IMG/VR virus record: IMGVR_UViG_3300046733_000651
Coordinates: 1-21,247 of that record
Source: a virus
Reading direction: 5' to 3' (one strand)
DNA: 21,247 nucleotides
The notes beneath the pieces were generated by a model, which saw nothing but the letters and a program-made list of their open reading frames with translations, was not told the origin of the DNA and did not search any database. Every line of letters starts with the position of its first letter. Positions within the stretch are counted from its first letter, which is position 1. Made by a program: the position numbers and the translations under genes. Shown here piece after piece: positions 14,039 to 20,714 of the stretch.

Positions 14039-14517
14039 TATATATTAAATTTTGCAGTTATCTGCTGGTTATACTCTTTTTTCATTTTGTAATTAGCCAG
14101 TACTTTTTTAGCCTGGTCTGCCGTACCCTTTAGGGTTGCGTTTAGTTGGTTTTCTGTTAGCCAGCTTTTGTTATCTTGGTTACTAACAGCGTTACCTACT
14201 TCGTCAGCACTAGCTATACTAGTGTCTAGTCCTATACCTAAATAGCCTAACGCGCGCCCTAAAGCGCTAGTAAAGCCGTTTTCTAAAAACGACGTTTTAT
14301 TTATGTAGCTACTATCGCGGTATTCCTGGGCGTGTGCGCTTACCATTTCGTTACCGTCTGGATCCAAAATAGTAGCTTTAAATACGCCTTCTTTGTCGTC
14401 TAAACTTACTAGGTCTTCGACTATTCGCCAGCCATTATAGGCGGCTTCCTTTCTAAAGTGTATAAGCCGTTCGTTTACGGTTATATACTCCTTACCTTTT
14501 ATATTTACTGTTTTCAC
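14038..14517 (-). CDS. ERF/Rad52-like single-strand annealing protein (putative)
   Basis: The protein has 159 residues. The segment ENGFTSALGRALGYLGIGLD (79-98) followed by TSIASADEVGNA (99-110), preceded by KATILDPDGNEMVSAHAQE (48-66), is the pattern I know from phage ERF-type recombination proteins of this host group. It would anneal single strands exposed by the exonuclease. The start is a GTG (14517-14515) overlapping the TGA stop of the upstream gene as GTGA; no in-frame ATG lies near. The C-terminal third is lysine-rich, possibly DNA-binding. Confidence 0.7.
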   Translation of the reverse strand: MKTVNIKGKEYITVNERLIHFRKEAAYNGWRIVEDLVSLDDKEGVFKATILDPDGNEMVSAHAQEYRDSSYINKTSFLENGFTSALGRALGYLGIGLDTSIASADEVGNAVSNQDNKSWLTENQLNATLKGTADQAKKVLANYKMKKEYNQQITAKFNI

Positions 14518-14532
14518 TTGCTTATAATTAAA
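14507..14532 (-). repeat. Start-region repeat, ERF-like gene copy
   Basis: This matches 13685-13710 at 24 of 26 bases. One of the two differences changes the start codon from ATG to GTG, and the other is synonymous-type within the third codon region. The copy also encodes the end of the upstream HTH protein. Confidence 0.85.
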
Positions 14533-14714
14533 TTAAAAGTTACATCTATACTAAAGCCAGCCTTATGTAACGCGCGAAGTTCAGCTACTCTAAAAGTTTC
14601 TGGGCTATCTAAACGCGTATATACTGTTGGGTATTTGGCGCCTATTAGTTCGCATATATCTTTTAAAGTGTAGCCTAGCTTTCGCATCTCAGCTGTAAAT
14701 AAATCTTTATACAT
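14514..14714 (-). CDS. Small helix-turn-helix regulator-like protein, first early gene
   Basis: The protein has 66 residues. The segment YTLKDICELIGAKYPTVYTR (15-34) is a helix-turn-helix: helix, turn at GA, recognition helix KYPTVYTRL. The rest (VAELRALHKAGFSIDVTFNL) is helical. As the first gene after the tail terminator it is well placed to control the early operon, perhaps by binding the TAGTTT repeats just upstream, which is inference. Such short proteins in this position are common in phages of this group. It may instead be a host-takeover factor. Confidence 0.68.
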   Translation of the reverse strand: MYKDLFTAEMRKLGYTLKDICELIGAKYPTVYTRLDSPETFRVAELRALHKAGFSIDVTFNLIISK

Positions 14715-14732
14715 ATTGTATATTTTATCGCT

Positions 14733-14765
14733 AAACTACAAATAGATTTTAAACTATGCAAACTA
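14733..14765 (-). promoter_or_regulatory. Phased TAGTTT repeats in the early upstream region
   Basis: The coding strand has TAGTTT three times, at 14765-14760, 14756-14751 and 14738-14733. The start-to-start distances are 9 and 18, so the sites fall on a 9-base grid. The region lies between the tail terminator and the first early gene, where an early promoter and operator are expected. CTATTTGTAG within it resembles the -7 element but is one base short of TAnnTTTG. Confidence 0.4.
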
Positions 14766-14782
14766 TTTTTAAAGTATTAAGA

Positions 14783-14823
14783 TAAAAAAAACCTACCCAG
14801 CGCTAGGCATACAGGTAGGTTTT
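14783..14823 (-). terminator. Intrinsic terminator closing the tail operon
   Basis: On the minus strand AAAACCTACC pairs perfectly with GGTAGGTTTT across a 17-base loop that contains AGCGCT, and the T-run continues (TTTTTTTT) into ATCTTAA. It lies 23 bases after the last tail gene and before the early region. The flanking A and T tracts mean it could also act weakly on the other strand. Confidence 0.88.
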
Positions 14824-14845
14824 CGCAGCAAACAAAGGGGACGTT

Positions 14846-16981
14846 TTAACTTTGTACTACGGTTGTAAATTTACTAGTAGAAGTAGCCGCTACTGGGTTG
14901 TCTTGGTTTGGCTTATGTGCTATTATATTGTACCTATTTGACTTTACACTATATTCTAAGCTGTCTAGTATTAAGCTGTCTGGTTCGCTAAAGTTTGTAA
15001 AGTTTATACGTAGTTTATCCATAGGCGTAACGGGCGCGGTTTCATTGTTATATACTGTACCTTCGTACCTAGTTACAATAGTCCTAAAGTCGTCTAGCTG
15101 TTGCTTTTGTGTTTGTAATACTGGCGTAGAAGTACTAAGTATATTACTAACATCATAAACGCCTGTATAGTCTAGTACTAAGCCGTTTAGTGGTCTATCT
15201 ACTTCTAAGTCGCCTATGATAACATTTGTAGTAGTGTCCTGTGTTAGTGTTATTTCATTTGCTTCAGTACTTGGGCTGTCTAAATAAAGTAAAGTATTAT
15301 CTACATAAACGCCCTGGTAGTTTAGTAAAAAGATTTCTGGACCATAAATTTTTAAAATTACAGTCTGGCTTTGCCCAGCTGCCGCTGGTAGTTTAGCTAT
15401 ACTTATGTCTTGACTTATCCATTTGTTAGCGGACGATATAGCCGCGTCTTCAAAAAAGAAGTATTTTGCTGTAGTAGTCCAGTTATTATTAGCGCTATCG
15501 TAATAGTATGTAGGTCCGTTAGTAAAGTAAAGCTGGCACCAGAATTTATTATAACCTGTAGAAGTCTGTAAACCTGTGGCGCTATAGTAATAGCTTAGCT
15601 TTAGTTTTAAATCAAAATCTCTAGGGTATAAATAGTTACCAGTAATAGCTAGGTTTGTTGGCGTGGCGCCGCTATTTGTAGCTGTAGTTTTAAAACTACG
15701 TACACCACTAAAAGCTATTTCGTCTGTTACAAAACTACCGCTAGATATAGTCCAGTGGTTTGTATTTTGGAATTCAAAACCAGCATCTTCCTTATAGCTT
15801 AGGTTAGCTTTTACAAGTTCTGTTTTGTATAGTAAAGCTTTATAACCGCGTTCAGCTTCGCGTGTTAAGTTTTGATCTAGTGGCTGTAAGTCTGTACGTA
15901 TAGTTCTTAAACCTTCGTAGTAGTAGTCGCCTTGCAAAGTACCGCTGCTGTTAAATCTTTTATAGTATAACTGTTCTATATCGCCTTTTAAATACGCTTG
16001 GCGTAGTGCGCCTATACCGCTAGGTACAGCGTCGTTATCGTCTATATAGTCTTTAACGTAGTCTATTACAGCTTGTTCGCTATATAGGCTGTTATTTACT
16101 ACTACAAATTTACCGTTTGCTTGGAATACCCTACTATTTACGCTTTTTAGTACGTTTTCTAGAAATTCTTTAGCGTTAAAAAATTCGTATTCGTCGCTTA
16201 AAAAAACGCTTTCATTTATAAAGGTATTTACATAAGTTAAAAATTCAGACCTATTACCTAATATATCGAATACGCTTAATTCATTGTTAATAATAACGTC
16301 TAAACCTAGCCCAGTTTTATTTATTGCAGCGCATATTACACTAGCTAGGCTGGCTTGAATTCTTTGTAGCCCTGTATTTATACTATAAAAAGTGTTATCT
16401 ACAAAAAGGTTATCTAAGTCGCCTAGTCCGTCTATAGCTGTTAGCTGTATAGCTTGGGGGTTTGGCATCATAAGTTCTTTAAACTGGTCGCTAAGTAGCC
16501 AGCCAGTCCAGAATAGTGTATAATTGTCTTGGGTTTCTGTAAGTACAGCGCTTACGCAGTCTAAAGCTTCCATTATACCGCCGTCGTTAATAACTCGGTT
16601 TTGTAAAAAAGTTCCTGTATCGTAGTAGCTACCGTTTATACAGTCAGCAGCTTCTACTATACCGCCGTCTAGCTGTACTTTGTTTTTAAATTCGTCGCGT
16701 ATAGCCTGGGCTACATATACTTCTACTTTGTATTCGCGTTCTGGTTCGTTAAAAAAATCGTCGTAGTTAGTTTCGTCTGTTTGGTATAGGTTTATACTAC
16801 AGGTGCTACCAATTATAGGGCTATAAAAGTCGTCGTCGCCGTCCCATTTTATTTTAACAGGTTCAGCGCCACCTACTAGCGGTAGTATGTCGCCTGTATA
16901 ATTGTTTTTTAAAATGTCTAAACGTCTACCGCTGCCTTCGTGGTCTTCAAAGTCTAACCTATATTTTACGCCGTACGCCAT
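14846..16981 (-). CDS. Distal tail/baseplate protein with two DGGI peptide units and a jelly-roll-like domain
   Basis: The 711-residue protein encoded after the tape measure is of a kind I know from flavobacterial phages: YRLDFEDHEGSGRRLDILKN (7-26), DFYSPIIGSTCSINLY (51-66), EREYKVEVYV (81-90), LFWTGWLLSDQFKE (156-169) and AIDGLGDLD (182-190). It probably forms the tail tip or hub. Between EREYKVEVYV and YTLFWTGWLL, where I expect a tight turn, about 60 extra residues carry two DGGI-x-EA-x-x-C units (101-115 and 129-143). Residues about 400-569 (FEFQNTNHWTISSGSF ... VYVDNTLLYLD) look like a carbohydrate-binding jelly roll, so host glycan contact is plausible. It ends 23 bases before a terminator. 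Confidence 0.85.
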   Translation of the reverse strand: MAYGVKYRLDFEDHEGSGRRLDILKNNYTGDILPLVGGAEPVKIKWDGDDDFYSPIIGSTCSINLYQTDETNYDDFFNEPEREYKVEVYVAQAIRDEFKNKVQLDGGIVEAADCINGSYYDTGTFLQNRVINDGGIMEALDCVSAVLTETQDNYTLFWTGWLLSDQFKELMMPNPQAIQLTAIDGLGDLDNLFVDNTFYSINTGLQRIQASLASVICAAINKTGLGLDVIINNELSVFDILGNRSEFLTYVNTFINESVFLSDEYEFFNAKEFLENVLKSVNSRVFQANGKFVVVNNSLYSEQAVIDYVKDYIDDNDAVPSGIGALRQAYLKGDIEQLYYKRFNSSGTLQGDYYYEGLRTIRTDLQPLDQNLTREAERGYKALLYKTELVKANLSYKEDAGFEFQNTNHWTISSGSFVTDEIAFSGVRSFKTTATNSGATPTNLAITGNYLYPRDFDLKLKLSYYYSATGLQTSTGYNKFWCQLYFTNGPTYYYDSANNNWTTTAKYFFFEDAAISSANKWISQDISIAKLPAAAGQSQTVILKIYGPEIFLLNYQGVYVDNTLLYLDSPSTEANEITLTQDTTTNVIIGDLEVDRPLNGLVLDYTGVYDVSNILSTSTPVLQTQKQQLDDFRTIVTRYEGTVYNNETAPVTPMDKLRINFTNFSEPDSLILDSLEYSVKSNRYNIIAHKPNQDNPVAATSTSKFTTVVQS
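16553..16597 (-). repeat. DGGI peptide unit, copy 2 (in distal tail protein)
   Basis: Residues 129-143 read RVINDGGIMEALDCV. The coding DNA shares GACGGCGGTATA and GAAGCT with the other two copies. It lies 28 residues after copy 1, making a tandem pair. Confidence 0.9.
16637..16681 (-). repeat. DGGI peptide unit, copy 1 (in distal tail protein)
   Basis: Residues 101-115 read KVQLDGGIVEAADCI. The conserved core is (K/R)V-x-x-DGGI-x-EA-x-(D/N)C(I/V), preceded by a phenylalanine four residues before the K/R-V pair begins its DGGI run. The DNA core GACGGCGGTATA is exact. Confidence 0.9.
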
Positions 16982-16987
16982 ATTTTT

Positions 16988-19426
16988 TTATTTAATTCTA
17001 CCGCGTTGTTTTTCAGCGCGTTGAAGTGCTACTACTAGGTCTTGACCGTTTAATCTAAATTCGCCACCTACGTTTACTTGTTGGGCTTGACCGCCGCCTA
17101 TAATATTTTTAAGCTTATCTAGTGGCGCTATTACTTCTGGGTTGCTTTTAGCGCCAGCATATTCGCCCATAAGTCCAAGAGTAGGACCGCTAACTATACC
17201 GCCATTAGCAAACGCCGCTACAGCGCCGCTACGTGGTCCACTTTGACCGCCGCCAATATCGCCGCCACCGCCTTTGCCTTGCACTATTCCAGGTACTACG
17301 CTTTTAATCATTGTACCCACAGCTATAAGCGCTATACCAGCTGCTATCGCTGTAAAAGGGTTTTTAAAAGACATTTTTATAGCCTTCATAGCTATACCTA
17401 TACTTATAGCGGTTTTACCTAACTGAATAGCTATGTCGCCTATACCGCCTAATAAAACACCGCCTAAAGCGCCTAATAAATTACCGCCGTTTGCTATAGC
17501 ATTACCTAAAGCCGCGCCTATACCTTCAGCCATATTTTGCAAATGTGGCGTAATTTCTACACTAGCTTCGTTTAAAATTGTAGCGGTTTCTGCTAGTTTA
17601 GTTCTTAGTATTCCGTTACCATTTGCTACACTATTAGCTAGTGCTGTTGCTGGATCTAAGCCTATAGTTTGCATCTCGCCCAGTAAACTACTTCCAGCGT
17701 CTAAGTTTAATTCCTGGGTAGTACCTAAAGCATTTACACCAGGTAAGTCCTGAGTAGTACCTAAAGCGCTTACAGCGGCTATAGGTTTTCTAGTTTCGCC
17801 GCCGCCCATTGTAGGTAAGGCTGTAGGTGCTGGTGTATTTGACGTTTCTAGTCTTTGTTTTTCTAGTTCTTCGTTAGCTTTTATAGCTTCGTTTACTACT
17901 ACTAACTGCTTTTTATATACGTCTATTTCGTCCTGTACTTGTTGTACCCTATACTGTCCGTCTTTATAGCCGCGTTTGAAAAGGCCTTGTTTTCTTTTTT
18001 CTAGCGCTTCTATTTTTTCGCCTAATTGTGCGGCGTCCATTTGTTCAAGCGCTACTTGATTAGCTTCTTTTTGGCTTTTTTTATACGATATTATAGCGGC
18101 GGTTACAGCTGCTATTGCAGTTGCTACAGCTAGTATAGGGTTAGCTATCATAGCTGCGGTTAAAACTTTAAAGCCACCAGCTACAAGTGGTAAGGCTTTT
18201 ATTAAAGCGCCAAAACCTAAAGACATTTTACCTATTACTATTAGTATAGGACCAATAACGGCAGCTATACCGCCTATAGCTAGAATTATTTTTTTTGTGC
18301 TTTTGTCTAATTCGTTAAACTTTTTTGTAATTGTAATAACAGTTTTAGTAAACCCTTCAATTAGTGGCACTAAACTATCTAGTAATACAGCACCTACTTC
18401 TGTTAGTGCTATTTTAACAGAATTTAACCCCTTAGTAAGTTTAAAACTTGCGCTTTCAGAAGTAGCCTCAAACGCTTTAGCTGTAGCGCCTTGGGTATCG
18501 TTCATAGCGTCAAAAATAGCCCTAGTGCTATCTACACCAGCGCCTAGTAAGTCCATTACACCAGACAGCGCTCGTACATTACCGAAAACATTCTGGGCGG
18601 CTGTGTCGTTACCTTCAAATTTTTGTTTAAGTATTTCTAAAGTAGCTAGTAGTCCGTCTTCTTTTAAACTTTGCCTAAGCCCAGCGCTAGACAAACCTAA
18701 GGCGCTTAGCTGGTCTTCTGCTTGTTTTGTGGGTTTAAGTAGTGAAGTTAAAATACTTCTAATTTGTGTAGCGGCTTCTGCGGCGCCTGTTCCTGTTCTA
18801 GATAGTGCGGCAAAAGCAGCGCCTACTTCGTGGAATTTTACACCCATATTTGAAGCTACAGGAAGTACAGCACCCATACTTTGCGCTAGTTCAGAAGCTT
18901 CTAATTTACCTTCTCTTACAGCGCTAACCATAACGTCAGTAGCTGCTTCGGCGTTTAGGTTGGCGCTACCGTATGCGTTCATAGCGGACGTAGCTAAGTC
19001 GGCTACAGTAGCCGTTTCGCCTAGTCCTACAGCTGCGGCTTTTAATGAAGCGTTTAAAACGTCTGTAGCTTCTTTGCCTTTAAGCCCAGCGGACGTTATA
19101 AAAAATAGTGCTTCTGCTGCTTCTGCGGCGCTTTTACCAGTATCGGTAGCCATTTTTTTAGCAGTTTCGCCCATTTTATCTACGTCAGCTGCAGCTACAC
19201 CTACTAAACTTTGTATTTTAGTCATAGACTTGTCAAAGTCTACACCTAATTTTAAAGCAGCGCCACCAGCTAAAGCTAGCGGCAAAGTTAATTTAGTAGA
19301 TAAATTTTTGCCTACAGCCTGGGTTTTAGCGCCAAAAGCCTGTAATTTACTTCCAGCCTTATCTAAGCCTTTAGAAAGTTTACTACTGTCAGCTTCTAAT
19401 AATATCCTTAATTTTTGGTCTGCCAT
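16988..19426 (-). CDS. Tail tape measure protein (TP901 type)
   Basis: The 812-residue protein sets tail length and fills the tube before DNA ejection. Residues 60-330 are the conserved TP901-type region (LGVDFDKSMTKIQSLVGVAA, GLKGKEATDVLNASLKAA, AYGSANLNAEAATDVMVSAV). Hydrophobic stretches at 379-447 and 650-713 are likely membrane-inserting segments. Residues 453-530 are a coiled coil. The C-terminus GLMGEYAGAKSNPEVIAPL (751-769) is a frequent tape-measure ending. A short linker repeat, ALGTTQ at 554-559 and 566-571, separates the halves. At about 1.5 angstrom per residue the tail would be near 120 nm, a siphovirus-like tail; this is an estimate. Confidence 0.95.
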   Translation of the reverse strand: MADQKLRILLEADSSKLSKGLDKAGSKLQAFGAKTQAVGKNLSTKLTLPLALAGGAALKLGVDFDKSMTKIQSLVGVAAADVDKMGETAKKMATDTGKSAAEAAEALFFITSAGLKGKEATDVLNASLKAAAVGLGETATVADLATSAMNAYGSANLNAEAATDVMVSAVREGKLEASELAQSMGAVLPVASNMGVKFHEVGAAFAALSRTGTGAAEAATQIRSILTSLLKPTKQAEDQLSALGLSSAGLRQSLKEDGLLATLEILKQKFEGNDTAAQNVFGNVRALSGVMDLLGAGVDSTRAIFDAMNDTQGATAKAFEATSESASFKLTKGLNSVKIALTEVGAVLLDSLVPLIEGFTKTVITITKKFNELDKSTKKIILAIGGIAAVIGPILIVIGKMSLGFGALIKALPLVAGGFKVLTAAMIANPILAVATAIAAVTAAIISYKKSQKEANQVALEQMDAAQLGEKIEALEKRKQGLFKRGYKDGQYRVQQVQDEIDVYKKQLVVVNEAIKANEELEKQRLETSNTPAPTALPTMGGGETRKPIAAVSALGTTQDLPGVNALGTTQELNLDAGSSLLGEMQTIGLDPATALANSVANGNGILRTKLAETATILNEASVEITPHLQNMAEGIGAALGNAIANGGNLLGALGGVLLGGIGDIAIQLGKTAISIGIAMKAIKMSFKNPFTAIAAGIALIAVGTMIKSVVPGIVQGKGGGGDIGGGQSGPRSGAVAAFANGGIVSGPTLGLMGEYAGAKSNPEVIAPLDKLKNIIGGGQAQQVNVGGEFRLNGQDLVVALQRAEKQRGRIK

Positions 19427-19444
19427 AGTGTAGAATTATAGCTG

Positions 19445-19452
19445 TAAAATTA
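19445..19452 (-). promoter_or_regulatory. Degenerate promoter-like element before the tape measure gene
   Basis: The minus strand reads TAATTTTA inside CGTAATTTTACAG, in the same gap position as the TAnnTTTG elements elsewhere but without the final G. Low confidence. Confidence 0.2.
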
Positions 19453-19460
19453 CGAAAAAA

Positions 19461-20203
19461 TTAACCGTTAGTATTTTTAAAGTTTGCTACAGTTTTACTG
19501 CCGCCAGCTTTAGCCCTTGCTACTTTTTCTAAAAACTTTTCGTAGTCTTCTTTAGTGCTTTTTGGCGTCCCTTTTTCTAGATATATGTCTTGCGGTAGTG
19601 GTAGTAATTTGTCTGGCGTTATCATTTGACCGCGCTTTGTGCAGTTTAAGTTATATAACATAGTAGCTATGTAGCGCGTACGTTCCCAGTCTAAATAGTT
19701 ATTTATAGTGTGGCTTTCGCCTAGCAGCTGGTTTTCGTTCCAGGTATTAGCCCAAAAGTCGTTAGGGTTTATACCTATTTGTCCTATATAATAGTCTAGT
19801 AGGTCGTCCCAGGTTAGGGCTTTGTTTTTTTTTGCTGTTTTGTACTAGCTTTTACGTTGCGCTTTACGCCCATATTTAGGTCGTTACCTAGTAGTTTAGT
19901 TTCTAAAAGCGCGGCTACTATGTCGTTTAACTGGTCGCCTGTAAGGTCTTCTAACCAGGCGCCTACAGTAAACTTATTATAGTCTATTTCGTTATTATTT
20001 TCTTGATCGTTTGCTAGTAGTGCGCTGTAGATTAAATCACGTATAGCGCTAAGGCTTAAACCTTGGCTAAAAATTTCGCCTATTTGGTCTAGTGTTACGC
20101 CTTGGGCTTCTGTAAAGTTCGCCCAGAAATTCATACTAAAATGAAGTGTGCGGTTTTTACCGCCTAGTTTTAGAGTGTAGTACCCCCTTTTTCTGTTTGC
20201 CAT
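19461..20203 (-). CDS. Tail assembly chaperone, -1 frameshift fusion product (lambda GT-like)
   Basis: After residue 126 (19826) a -1 shift on nine A continues translation as NKALTWDDLLDYYIGQIGIN and onward to 19461, giving a fusion of about 247 residues. The extension of 121 residues has no start codon until ATG 19661, yet the part before that ATG holds the typical chaperone segment IGINPNDFWANTWNENQLL and LDWERTRYIATMLYN. The reading frame is open over the whole stretch. This is the familiar G/GT arrangement between tail tube and tape measure genes. The fusion brings tape measure and tube subunits together during assembly and is not part of the virion. A free 66-residue protein from ATG 19661 is much less likely. 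Confidence 0.87.
19814..20203 (-). CDS. Tail assembly chaperone, short product (lambda G-like)
   Basis: The 129-residue zero-frame product starts MANRKRGYYTLKLGGKNRTL, with a beta-like start and then helices (FWANFTEAQGVTLDQIGEIF, LSAIRDLIYSALLAND, TGDQLNDIVAALLETKLL). It ends in a basic tail that includes the slippery codons (KQQKKTKP). It matches small phage tail chaperones in size, composition and position. The start ATG follows directly on the T-run of a terminator-like hairpin, so message for this gene should be lower than for the tail tube upstream. Confidence 0.85.
   Translation of the reverse strand: MANRKRGYYTLKLGGKNRTLHFSMNFWANFTEAQGVTLDQIGEIFSQGLSLSAIRDLIYSALLANDQENNNEIDYNKFTVGAWLEDLTGDQLNDIVAALLETKLLGNDLNMGVKRNVKASTKQQKKTKP
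19824..19834 (-). other. -1 ribosomal frameshift slippery site, C-A9-C
   Basis: The coding strand reads C, nine A, C. The zero frame is CAA AAA AAA ACA AAG CCC TAA. Slippage on A AAA AAA gives AAC AAA GCC CTA in the -1 frame. The zero-frame stop is eight bases downstream of the run. I see no convincing downstream pseudoknot. Confidence 0.85.
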
Positions 20204-20205
20204 AT

Positions 20206-20241
20206 TAAAAAAAATTAGCCCTAGTTCCTTACGCTAGGGCT
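20206..20241 (-). terminator. Terminator-like hairpin between tail tube and chaperone genes
   Basis: On the minus strand AGCCCTAG and CTAGGGCT form a perfect 8-pair stem with a 9-base loop, then AA and eight T. It ends two bases before the chaperone ATG, so the T-run doubles as that gene's leader. Partial termination here would set a high ratio of tube to chaperone and tape measure. Confidence 0.82.
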
Positions 20242-20253
20242 GTTAATTTGTTA

Positions 20254-20673
20254 CTAGTTAGTAGCTGCTGTAATAGTACCAGTAATAGTAATAGAACCAC
20301 TATAAGTTACTGGGCTTTCCATTTCAGCGCTAACTTCTAAGCTGCTTAAAAAACCAGCACCGCTATATAGTTGGTCGCCTGTAGCGGCAGTTCCAAACTC
20401 AAAGTATAGTTTTGTACGTGCTAGTAAAAAGTCTGCTAGTTCAGCAGCGTTTTGACTGTCTGTATAGTCTACTAAGCCTTCAAATGAAATTTCGCCACTT
20501 CTTACACCAGCTATTACTTCTTGAAAGCCGCCGCTATCTTTAGTAGTAGCTTCTGGTAAATCGTTAGACAAAGATATAGTACAGCTTGTAGTGTGTCCTA
20601 TATTCGCTTCTGCACCGTCTGTAGACGATACTTTTAGTAGTAAATCTGTTCCGTTAAATACTGTACTAGCCAT
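20254..20673 (-). CDS. Major tail tube protein (TP901-1 type)
   Basis: The 139-residue beta-rich protein is of the TP901-1 major tail protein type. Residues 6-12 NGTDLLL, 25-47 (IGHTTSCTISLSNDLPEATTKDS) and 49-69 (FQEVIAGVRSGEISFEGLVDYTD) are followed by helical AELADFLLARTKLYFEFG, and the chain ends in a repeated beta strand (VTYSGSITITGTI). It would stack as hexameric rings around the tape measure. It is paralogous to the next upstream gene. A hairpin terminator after it and a promoter-like TATATTTG before it suggest separate strong expression. Confidence 0.9.
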   Translation of the reverse strand: MASTVFNGTDLLLKVSSTDGAEANIGHTTSCTISLSNDLPEATTKDSGGFQEVIAGVRSGEISFEGLVDYTDSQNAAELADFLLARTKLYFEFGTAATGDQLYSGAGFLSSLEVSAEMESPVTYSGSITITGTITAATN

Positions 20674-20691
20674 AAGTCGTTTTATTTTCTA

Positions 20692-20699
20692 CAAATATA
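20692..20699 (-). promoter_or_regulatory. Promoter-like TAnnTTTG element before the tail tube gene
   Basis: The minus strand reads TATATTTG inside ACGTATATTTGTAGAAAAT, 18 bases before the tail tube ATG and in the 41-base gap between the two paralogous tube genes. It shares the GTA-n-ATTTGTA-n-AAA pattern with the elements at 946 and 5158. No good -33 TTTG is seen. Confidence 0.45.
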
Positions 20700-20714
20700 C
20701 GTATTTATTTTTTT

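Noticed and set aside
14766-14845. Possible small RNA in the tail-early gap
   Set aside because: The only structure is the terminator hairpin; no separate promoter-to-terminator unit can be supported.
17712-17770. Tandem ALGTTQ repeat in the tape measure
   Set aside because: Two short copies in a flexible linker; common in tape measure proteins and not informative.
18297-19433. Long plus-strand open frame of 378 codons
   Set aside because: It lies exactly opposite the tape measure gene, whose codon use keeps the antisense frame free of stops. The translation is Ser/Ala/Leu-rich with no motifs and no leader.
19461-19661. Stand-alone 66-residue gene
   Set aside because: The frame stays open upstream to the A9 run and encodes chaperone-like sequence before the ATG, so it is better read as the end of the frameshift product.
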